DNA of 24,742 nucleotides, taken from contig BFEA01000786.1 of the NCBI GenBank assembly GCA_003427395.1, positions 379,925 through 404,666 on the forward strand, given 5' to 3'. Positions within the stretch are counted from its first letter, which is position 1. The number at the start of each line of letters is the position of its first letter. Under the pieces are notes generated by a model. The model saw nothing but the letters and a program-made list of their open reading frames with translations, was not told where the DNA came from and ran no database searches. The position numbers were made by a program, and so were the translations under genes. The DNA comes from Chara braunii. Lineage: Eukaryota > Streptophyta > Charophyceae > Charales > Characeae. Shown in pieces: positions 17,834-24,742 of this stretch.

Positions 17834-17835
17834 CC
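17746..17835 (+). repeat. C14 run followed by (CT)n microsatellite
   Basis: Fourteen C (17746-17759) precede ACCCAAAAAGGAG, then an uninterrupted (TC)n from 17774 to about 17830 and CCCCC. A second (CT)n closes the window at 24674. Confidence 0.95.
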
Positions 17836-18077
17836 TTGCTCACAAACCTCCTCCCCCTTGGTGGGATGCATTACGATCGTTCAAACCCAGGGAGGTTGCT
17901 GACCAAGTCCTACACTTGGACAACAGGGACAGGCAGTTTGAGATAGATAGCAAAACAGCTCCTGTATGTGACGCAAACTCATGGGAGTATGTCAGCAAGA
18001 TGCTGGAAGTCACATTCTTGACACAACCAGACCAAAAGCACCTCCCTTTCGAGCAATATCGCAGTACGCAGAATTGC
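17836..18077. other. Spacer
   Basis: A minus frame spanning 17840-18172 is open for 110 codons without motifs. Nothing else is recognised. Confidence 0.35.
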
Positions 18078-18310
18078 ATCTCTCTTGACATTTGAGAAAG
18101 AATACTTCTTGTGCACAAAGGGGAAATTGTGGTGAGCGGGAGACAGGTATGCAAACTCCGACACACACACAACAGGTAAGTTCACATCCAAACAACAGTT
18201 GTGAACTTACCAACCCAGCAAACCGCAAAGAAGTATTCTTTCTCAAATGTCAAGAGAGATTCTGCGGTTTGCTGGGTTGGTAAGTTCACAACCAACCCAG
18301 CAAACCGCAA
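18078..18310. repeat. Compound palindrome: four nested or overlapping perfect inverted repeats
   Basis: Four exact inverted pairs share the same 233 bp. Pair 1 is 18078-18110 with 18228-18260 (33 bp). Pair 2 is 18175-18186 with 18200-18211 (12 bp, GGTAAGTTCACA). Pair 3 is 18198-18227 with 18263-18292 (30 bp). Pair 4 is 18263-18281 with 18291-18309 (19 bp, 9-nt loop). The block CCAACCCAGCAAACCGCAA is also a direct repeat (18210, 18292). All pairs are free of mismatches, so the structure is young or maintained. It has no coding capacity. Iterated template switching at stalled replication, or a foldback transposon, could produce it. Confidence 0.95.
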
Positions 18311-18834
18311 CAGAAAGAAATGCAAACTGTAATCAGGTCACTAACAGGACAAAAAAGGAAACAAAAAAGAAGAAAGAAAAAAAACTATCCAAGCCTTACA
18401 AAGCAGCAGCAACATTCCATCAACGGCGTCAACAACACTACACAGGCGAGCCCGACAACCGCCCAGGCCCTCGCAACAACCGATCCCCTCCCCACACCCC
18501 CCCCACCCATCCTCATTTAAACCCTTTCCCCAACATTTTATGGGGGAGTTCAAACTTGAGGAGGGTGCGAGGCGGAGAGGGGGGCCGCAGGGGAAAAAGG
18601 GGAGTGCACAGAGCTGATTCAACGCACCCACCTTACCAGCCAGGATTGGACAGGTGTATAAAGGGGTGGGGGAGGATGGGGTTAGGAAATTAAAAAGCAG
18701 ATGGGAAGTCTGGGCTCCAGGGTGCAAAAATATCCCCTTCACGGTCACATCGAAATTCTTTACAAAAAAAAAAAAAAAAAGTTAAAAAAACTAAATTTTA
18801 ACATTTTATTTTTTTTTCCAATTTTTTTGGCCTT
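18311..18834. other. Spacer
   Basis: Poly(A)- and lysine-codon-rich at 18340-18390, then C-rich, then G-rich 18540-18690. Open frames on both strands are compositional. A16 runs from about 18764 and T-rich sequence precedes the next repeat. No gene. Confidence 0.45.
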
Positions 18835-18892
18835 GGCCGGGCAAGTGGTCCCGGGCCACTCTGGTAGCCTAGCAAAAAAAAAAAAAAAAAAA
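18835..18892 (+). repeat. GC-rich A-tailed dispersed repeat, copy 2
   Basis: GGCCGGGCAAGTGGTCCCGG ... CTGGTAGCCTAGC is followed by 19 A (18874-18892). It matches 16830-16884 in block order and ends in a clean A tail. Confidence 0.6.
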
Positions 18893-19051
18893 CACCCAAA
18901 ATCGAAGCCAACTCCGGATGCGGGCAGATGTCGACTACCACAAAAAGAAAAAAGATTAAGAAAAGTTAGAAAACATTATTCTTAAAGAAGCAGACTTGGC
19001 AGAGTGATTGTTGCGATTCACCCCCTCCGCTCCCCTCCCCCTCCCCNCCCC

Positions 19052-19186
19052 CTCTTACCATATGCTGTGGTTGAAATTATTGCCGTAAGCGGCGATAGGA
19101 ACGATCTTGATATATTTGCACGGAAAGCGAGCCCCACAGTAAGAAGTATCGAGCTCGAACGACTCGCGGACCTCATCATTCCTTAA
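19052..19186 (+). CDS. Short protein-like frame, unidentified
   Basis: After a C-rich tract with one N (19047), the frame reads LPYAVVEIIAVSGDRNDLDI and then FARKASPTVRSIELERLADL, with TAA at 19184-19186. The composition looks like a real terminal exon or gene relic rather than simple repeat, but there is no start codon evidence and I recognise no family. Confidence 0.2.
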   Translation, partial: LLPYAVVEIIAVSGDRNDLDIFARKASPTVRSIELERLADLIIP

Positions 19187-19208
19187 ACCTGCTATTCAGT
19201 GAATGGCC

Positions 19209-19410
19209 AAAAAAAGAACAAAGGAAGAGCGGGGGGAGAGGAGGAAAAAAGAAGAAAAGGAAAGGAAAAACAGAAAAGAAAGGCGAAAAGGAAAAAAGAG
19301 AAAAAAAGCAAAGAAGGAAAGCAAAAAAAAAAAAAACAGGTGGAAGCAAAAGAAAGGAGAAAAAAAGCAAAGAGGGAAAGAAAATAGTACAAAATACAAA
19401 AAAAAACATG
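19209..19410 (+). repeat. A/G-rich low-complexity tract
   Basis: About 200 nearly pure-purine bases on the plus strand give Lys/Glu-rich plus frames and Phe/Leu/Ser-rich minus frames, none of which is real. A second A/G-rich stretch continues at 19490-19540. Confidence 0.85.
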
Positions 19411-19842
19411 CGGAACAGAAGTTACAGAAAATGCACATTGCACATTCAATTAGAAGAATGCACTATTGCACTGCCTAAATCTTATTTTTTAATTAAAAAA
19501 AAAGGAAAGAACGAAAGGAAACGAAAGGACAAAGAAAGAAGAACACACCACCAAATTGTGCCAAACCAGTTACAGAAGCCATCATCAGATGGGAGGGAGG
19601 CATACATTATAAATTCGTAATTTACTAATTTTATATTATTTTAATAATTATAATATCAGGCAATTCGAATTTCTCAAACGGACAATTCAAAGTTTCTTTG
19701 CACCCTACCTACCAATCTTAAAAAAAAAAAAGAAAAAAAAAAAGGTCAGTCATACATTCTCTTCAGTCGAGCCACCGACCATAGTGCAAGGAAGCATCCA
19801 ATGCGAACACAAAATTTTCGAGAAGCAAGAACTCAGGGCATA
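19411..19842. other. AT-rich spacer
   Basis: A very AT-rich block lies at 19610-19665 and A-runs at 19720-19743. No gene is recognised. Confidence 0.5.
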
Positions 19843-19948
19843 CTCCCACCAGCACTTTTTTCCATACTTCTGGAGATAAATGCGGTCAGATACATCCAAG
19901 TAGGGCCGTAGTTACGGTCAGATACATTTAAGTTTGTGCTAGTGTGAG
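19843..19948 (+). mobile_element. Small MITE-like repeat, copy B (106 bp)
   Basis: It begins CTCCCACCAGCAC and ends GTGCTAGTGTGAG, a 13-bp terminal inverted repeat with two mismatches. Inside are TGCGGTCAGATACATCCAAG, AGGGCCGTAGTTACGG and TCAGATACATTTAAG, parallel to copy A at 8689-8785. The outer CTCAGGGCATA on its left also matches, inverted, the sequence flanking the motif at 6327. Confidence 0.65.
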
Positions 19949-20002
19949 ATTGTAAGCGTGCTCTCATTTATGACCACGCGTGAGTAGACCAAACTGAAAG
20001 CA

Positions 20003-20423
20003 CAATGGACAAGCCAGAGAGCATACAAAAGTTCTGATAGGAATAGGTAGAAGCGCAATTTCGCAGTTGCCCCCCCTCCCCACCTACCTATTCCTATCAG
20101 AACATTGCTGTGATAGGAATAGGAGACGCACAATTTCACAGTTACCCCCCTATCTAGTCCTCTCATAACATTGATATGATAGGAATAGGTAGGAGCACAA
20201 TTTCATAGCTGCCCCTCCTACCTATTCCTATTACAACATTGCTGTGATATCCTATCACAACAATGCCGGGATAGGAATAGGTAGAAGCACAATTTCACAG
20301 TTGTCCCCCCTACCTATTCCTCTCAAAACACATTCCTGGGATAGGAATTGGTAGAACCACAAACACAGTTGCCTTCAAGGCAGAGAGCATACATAAGTTG
20401 TTGTGATAGGGGAATAGGTAGAA
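20003..20423. repeat. Tandem array of self-complementary units
   Basis: Each unit is TGATAGGAATAGGTAG, then a loop around GCACAATTTCACAGTTG plus a C-run, then CTACCTATTCCTATCA. Starts lie near 20035, 20111, 20177, 20269, 20339 and 20403 (spacing 64-92 bp), separated by a conserved AACATTGCTG-like linker. Unit 1 has perfect 17-bp arms (20034-20050 with 20084-20100). Units 2-5 have partial decay and the last is cut after its left arm. The flanking sequence CAGAGAGCATACA.AAGTT appears at both ends of the array (about 20014 and 20381). There is no coding capacity. Confidence 0.9.
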
Positions 20424-20711
20424 GACAAACAGCTGATGACCGAGCAAATCAATGATACAGCAAAGATACACCTCAAAAGGTAAAACTAGATCACGCCACT
20501 GTCAAACAGGTGCGGCATCCCGGACGCCACATTTCGACGGTAGCCCCACACAGGCTTCCTCCAACCTAAGTTGCCGACATTCTCCACTCACCCACTTACA
20601 CCGCTACTCTAACCGGACAGCCAGGTCGACCTAGCGAGTGTAAGACGTGAAAGAGCGGTGGAAGTGGCCCGGGAGTACTGGTGGCGTGTGTGAGTGGATG
20701 TCCGCGACCTC
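20424..20711. other. Spacer, includes first copy of a 20-bp direct repeat
   Basis: GAGTGTAAGACGTGAAAGAG (20636-20655) recurs with two changes at 20821-20840, on the far side of the 105-bp element. No gene. Confidence 0.6.
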
Positions 20712-20816
20712 CCGTCTTCACCCGAATAAAACGCCCGGTACTTATCGCTGCATCTGGACTGAAAGTTGTGCCAAATACAGCTATAATGACAGGGCGTTAT
20801 ATTCGGGTGAAGACGG
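20712..20816. mobile_element. 105-bp inverted-repeat MITE, copy 2
   Basis: The left arm 20712-20736 starts CCGTCTTCACCCGAATAAAA. The right arm 20792-20816 is its inverse with a single mismatch. Length and ends equal those of the copy at 9450-9554. The better preserved arms suggest a younger insertion. The right side is followed by TA. Confidence 0.85.
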
Positions 20817-20840
20817 TAGTGAGTGTCAGACCTGAAAGAG

Positions 20841-21842
20841 GTTAGACTACACGGCCTTACTGATTATGAGGAGATGCAAGGAAAATGAGCAGTAGCGAGA
20901 TGACAATGTCCAGAATGCACAATCACATTGAAGGCCAGGTAGTATCACGGTGTCCAGAAAGCAGAATTGCACCAATATAACACCAATGAAGAATCGTAAC
21001 ACTGAAAACCATTGTCAATGAGAGCTTGCTCTCACCACCACCAACACCAGTGTCCAGGCCCTATCTCCCTACTTGGCGCTTGGCGCCCAGCCTACTTCCT
21101 ACACAGCTACAGTCTGCCTACTAATTGACAATGCAACTGTTGACATCAGCAGCCCACGAAGTACTTGATGATGTCGCCCAATGCAGACCATCGCCAATAC
21201 CAGGTATGTGCCCTCACATCATCATCATCATCATCCTTCTCTCTCTCCCCTGACTTACTCCCACATCTTCCCTCTGTACACCCGAAGACCACCCCTGCGC
21301 CTCACTGTACAACCAAGCCCTCAGCAGCGCCCTGCTTCCACACACGACTGCACGTGCGCAGCACCTCGCTCCAGTGCTAGCAGCCAGCACGCGAGCAGAA
21401 GCTCCAGCAGCGCTGCTGCCAGCCAGCAAGTGCTTGAATGATGATCCAGGCAGCGAGCTCTTTCCTATATGGAAACAGCCTGCCTGCCTTCACAGCCTGG
21501 CTGGCTTGGGCCTGGGCCCAGAAGCTTCCGGTAGGCCCCAGGATGCTGTGCCTCTGTTGCAGCTACTGGGCCTCATTCGGCTGGGCCTCCCAACTGTCTG
21601 TGTATAAGCCTGCGAATCTCGTCCAGGGCCTGCGTCATTTTGGAAAGGCCTGGAAGGCCCTGGAATGTCTTGCTGCTCAGCCTGTATTTCCCTCAACCAA
21701 CTGGCGCGTCGAAACTGCCTGGACACCAAATACGAAATTGACAGCTGAGGGCCACTCGTGATTTTGTTAGGCCCACCTTCACTTAGAGTGGGCACATTCG
21801 CAACAGGGCCCGTTAGGCCTGCCGAGGACACAGATCCTCACA
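20841..21842 (-). mobile_element. Region containing the 3' LTR of the second minus-strand chromovirus
   Basis: The inner edge is well defined. On the minus strand TGTGAGGATCTGTGTCC begins at 21842, directly after a purine tract. The outer edge was not located, so the LTR occupies an unknown part of this interval. The interval contains a (CAT)n stretch (about 21218-21235) and GGCC-rich palindromic sequence near 21500-21560. There is no convincing coding frame. Confidence 0.5.
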
Positions 21843-21861
21843 TTCCCTCCTCCTTTTCTTC
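21843..21861 (-). promoter_or_regulatory. Polypurine tract of the second minus-strand chromovirus
   Basis: On the minus strand, GAAGAAAAGGAGGAGGGAA lies 21 bases after the pol stop codon (21883-21885) and immediately before TGTGAGG, the LTR start. Such tracts prime plus-strand DNA synthesis during reverse transcription. Position and composition are both as expected. Confidence 0.85.
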
Positions 21862-21882
21862 GATAGTCCTCTGAGAAGTCTT

Positions 21883-22640
21883 CTAATCTGCAGGCATCTT
21901 CCCCTTTAGTTCTCTTTTGTAGCCTGTGATAACTTGCGGTGCTGTTCTCACGAGTTCTTCTCTAGTGAACCACCGATCTTCCTTGGGATCCAGATGATGT
22001 CTGAATCTGACCCGGTATTGCAGGGCGGCCTCTGCCCGGTGGTATAAGCATTGACATCACTCGATGCTCAACGATTCCGTCGATGTCGACTTCGCCATCC
22101 ATGGTTGGGGGCAGCATTGACCGTCTAGAAGGAAACTGTGCAGACTCTGCGAAAGGTGCCAGCTTTGAAGCGTGGAAAAATGGATGTGTACGTAGATGAG
22201 GTGGGACGTGAATCACATAAGAAGGTCCGTCTATCTAATCCCCCACTATATCTAGGACCTCCAACGGACCGAAATATTGTGGCATCAGTTTACTGGATAT
22301 GCCCAGCTCCTGACCCAGTTCAGATGACTTGACCCAGACTCTATCACCTACCTGAAAGTTAAGAGGGCCGTCTATGCTTATTCTCAGATGCAATCATGGA
22401 GTCCTGAGATTTTTGATTATGTTCAACGGCCTGCTGCAGCATTTGTTCATACTCGACAGCAAACTCTATGCTGCCAGGTGCTGCAGTGGGCTGCCTTTCG
22501 GGTAGAAAAAAATCAAGTGCAGTTCTGGGCTTCCAACCAAGATGCAATTGGTTGGGAGTCATGTTGGTAGTACTGTGTACAGCGTTGTTGTACAGACTGG
22601 CCACGAGAGGTGACTTCTCATCCCAGTCATCCTGACTTGG
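21883..22640 (-). pseudogene. Second chromovirus: integrase C-terminal region and chromodomain-like tail
   Basis: Two open blocks are visible: 22604-22359 (YNNAVHSTTNMTPNQLHLGW and a following helix) and 22216-21962 (HVPPHLRTHPFFHASKLAPF, then DIDGIVEH). After GRGRPA the frame shifts. The continuation, YRVRFRHHLDPKEDRWFTRE, reaches the stop at 21883-21885. The C-terminus is clearly related to the element at 11495-16575 (DRWFT.xEL..TAP). At least two frameshifts are present. Confidence 0.85.
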
Positions 22641-22641
22641 C

Positions 22642-23180
22642 TTAATATAATGCCGAAGCAGGTGGTGACTCAGGGTGATTTTGTGACGTCATTTGGAGCT
22701 TTGTGCCCATCTGTTCAGCTGTCGATTGCCACAGTTCGGTGGTAAATCTTATGTCCCCGTCACTTACTATGGACGTAGGGAGTCCAAAATCGTGTACCCA
22801 GTTTTCTAGAAACAGTTTGATGACATAGTCAGTTTTAGCACTTTTTGGCATAAGTCTTGCATACTTAGAAAAACGGTCCACTATAACGAAGATATGCCTC
22901 TTGCCTATCCTGCTGGTCACAAGAGTATCCATGAAGTCATGGACACACTCTGACCAGGGCCTTCAGGAATCGGCAAGGGCTTGAGAAGCCCCAGCAGAGC
23001 TTGAGTCCTAGGTTTGTCCCGTTGACAAACCTGGCAGGTTTCTACGTACTTTTTTGCATTCTGCATCATAGAGGGCCACCAAAACCCCAGCACTAAGTTA
23101 GCCGAAGTCTTCTTCTAACCAAAATGACCAGCTGCATCATGACATTCTCCTAAAAATAAACTATAAACAGACTCACTATT
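22642..23180 (-). pseudogene. Second chromovirus: integrase zinc finger and catalytic core, broken
   Basis: The HHCC finger is recognisable (ECHDAAGHFG, later CQVCQRDK) but is interrupted by TAG directly after GHFG near 23117. The core follows with MDTLVTSRIGKRHIFVIVDR and SDGDIRFTT. The third acidic residue region is destroyed: HPES is followed by unrelated residues and a stop where an N/DGQTEQ motif is expected. The integrase would be inactive. Confidence 0.85.
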
Positions 23181-23343
23181 CGGAACACAGTCTTTTATTT
23201 CCTGCCTTCACAAGAAACAGTAAGCCATCTACCATCGTAAATTCATCCGAGGTTACCTTATCCTTCGTTTGAAATCTAGGAATGATTTCAGACATGACTG
23301 TATCTTGCTGATATAGGATTCCACCAAGGATCGAGTTACATCG

Positions 23344-23997
23344 TTAAATATACCCTTCAGTCACTAGTGCGCCTAGATAATCTGCCCTTCGTAATAGTGC
23401 ATCAACCACTTTGTTGTAGTCTCCCTTGATTGGATCAAGTTGATAGTCATACATGTCTATCACTTGAATCCACTGCTTAAGTGCGTCAGAGAGTACATGA
23501 TGTGTCTTGATCCAGCGCAATGTCTCATGGTGAGATCTCAAGTAGAAGAACCTGCCTAGGAGGTAGTGTCTCCAATGGACCAGCGCTCTATAGAGGGCAC
23601 AGAGCTCACGCTCATATGTGGACTTTGCTAGCTTTTGAGACGGCATCTTCTTACTCATATACTCGATGGGTCTCATCTTTGGCCCCTCCTTTTGCGCAAG
23701 GACCGCGCCTATGCCATATCGGCTGGCGTCTGTGGTCACGACAAATGGCTTATCAGGATCCGAAAGTTTAAGAACTTCGTAGTGTGTCAGAGCATACTTC
23801 AGTTCCCTGAAGCTTACTTCACACTCTTCAGTCCACTCCCAAGGGGTGTCAAGTCGAGTTAGATCTGTTAATGGGGAAGCTATAGTACTATAGTTCTTAA
23901 CAAACGGACGATAATAGTCTGTCATCCCCAAAAAACGATCAGACCTCAGTAACGGTCTGAGGCCTGGGTCAGCCCCGTATGCTGGCCACGTTGGCAT
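23344..23997 (-). pseudogene. Second chromovirus: RNase H region, open
   Basis: A 217-codon block has FLGMTDYYRPFVKNYSTIAS (RT thumb/connection), [15 protein letters not shown] (RNase H first Asp) and YERELCALYRALVHWRHYLL. HHETLRW and NKVVDALLRRADY come last, where VADALSRR is usual. It is the best preserved part of this element and is similar to, but clearly distinct from, the equivalent region near 13030-13560. Confidence 0.9.
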
Positions 23998-24635
23998 CGT
24001 CCAGCCTTAACCCATCCGCGGAGGTTTCATGACCCAAGTACAAGATCTTGGTGCGCCGAACTCGCATTTTTCCAAGTTTACCTTGTACTGGTGCTGTCTT
24101 AGGAGACCTAGCACTATTTTTAAGTGCTCAACGTGCTCCTCTACAGTCCTACTACACTACCGTCGAGGTACAATACGATAAACTTGTCTAAAAACTCATG
24201 AAATATCACATTCATTGCGTGCTGGAATAATCCAGGTACATTCCATAGGCCAAAGGGCACCACCACAAACTCGTATACACCGTACCTTATTCTGAAAGGC
24301 GATTTTGTATTGGTCCTCAGGTCTAATGGCAATTTGATGGTATCCGGACTTCAGATCTATCTTTGTGAAGTATCGGCGTCCCTACACTCTATCCAATAGG
24401 TCGTCGATGCGGGGTAGGGGTTCCGCGTTCTTAACGGTGATGGCATTGAGGCCCCTATAGTCAATGCACATCCTCAATGAACCTCCCTTCTTAGGGACAA
24501 AAAACACTGGCGCACAATAAAGGGAGGTACTAGGCCGAATCCATCCCTTTTTTGTGAGCTCCTTGAGTTGGCGGCGGAGCTCTCCAACTCCGCAGGAGAC
24601 ATCATATAGACTAGGGTACCTGTTGCGGCTACGCC
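23998..24635 (-). pseudogene. Second chromovirus: RT palm and fingers, catalytic motif damaged
   Basis: Sequence homologous to RT starts near 24635 and includes [32 protein letters not shown] and, after a frame break, IRYGVYEFVVVPFGLWNVPG. The catalytic motif reads YLDG and then leaves frame. The expected second Asp and ILVFS segment are missing through a small deletion near 24160-24175. More frame changes follow before 23997. Homology stops near 24635, about 40 bp before the (CT)n tract, so the protease and gag parts are absent. Confidence 0.85.
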
Positions 24636-24671
24636 TGCAATAAAAACGAAAAGTTTGCCAAGAAGTTTATG

Positions 24672-24673
<2 letters not shown>

Positions 24674-24742
<69 letters not shown>
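24674..24742 (+). repeat. (CT)n microsatellite reaching the window end
   Basis: An uninterrupted CT repeat of at least 69 bp runs to the last base. It lies directly beyond the truncated RT and may mark an assembly limit. Confidence 0.95.

Noticed and set aside
18170-18190. CAG|GTAAGT splice donor at the compound palindrome
   Set aside because: The donor-like string is part of the repeated inverted module and no coding exon precedes it.
19196-19478. Lysine-rich plus frames and Phe-rich minus frames
   Set aside because: Purine-tract artefacts without start context or motifs.
20003-20423. CRISPR-like array
   Set aside because: The repeated units are self-complementary and the intervening sequence is also conserved from unit to unit rather than unique. 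There are no cas genes and the surroundings are eukaryotic.

Overview
This is a gene-poor, repeat-dense stretch of a large nuclear plant-lineage genome. Ty3/gypsy chromovirus retrotransposons, plant-type U6 and U2 snRNA sequences, long homopolymer and (CT)n tracts, foldback elements and isolated N bases in a conserved retroelement motif all point to a draft eukaryotic assembly. My best guess for the organism is a streptophyte alga of the Chara type. That is an inference from the style of the elements, not something the window proves.

Layout. 3-1952: 3' end of a plus-strand chromovirus, made of the integrase C-terminus, a chromodomain broken by a deletion-frameshift, then untranslated sequence and a likely 3' LTR with a 2 x 65 bp tandem repeat. 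About 1953-4484: the only convincing non-transposon coding region, a plus-strand unrecognised helix-rich protein with interruptions at 2521, 2746 and about 2850. A possible splice acceptor at 2010-2011 and donor at 4447 allow it to be a set of exons, but it could equally be a young pseudogene. 4344-5767: decayed minus-strand reading frames of unknown identity. 5810-7450: a foldback element (5873-6123), a degenerate 30-bp minisatellite (6443-6725), short tandem repeats and hairpins. 7812-7942: a GAA-type purine tract. 8689-9800: small repeats, a U2 snRNA-derived poly(A)-tailed fragment, a 105-bp inverted-repeat element and a tRNA-derived SINE-like sequence. 10002-10040: A39. 10968-16680: a minus-strand chromovirus with a frameshifted gag and a long open pol covering protease, RT, RNase H, integrase and a chromodomain-like tail. 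16685-19400: simple repeats, a U6 snRNA-like sequence, an A-tailed GC-rich repeat pair, (CT)n, and a compound palindrome at 18078-18310. 19843-20840: a small dispersed repeat, an array of self-complementary units (20034-20423), and a second 105-bp inverted-repeat element. About 21000-24635: a second, badly decayed minus-strand chromovirus with a clear polypurine tract/LTR edge at 21842-21861. 24674-24742: (CT)n to the window end.

Most of the content is selfish DNA at different stages of decay. The pol frame at 11495-14993 is the best preserved. I see no complete host operon-like or multigene system. The least explained structures are the compound palindrome, the palindromic-unit array, and the snRNA-derived insertions.
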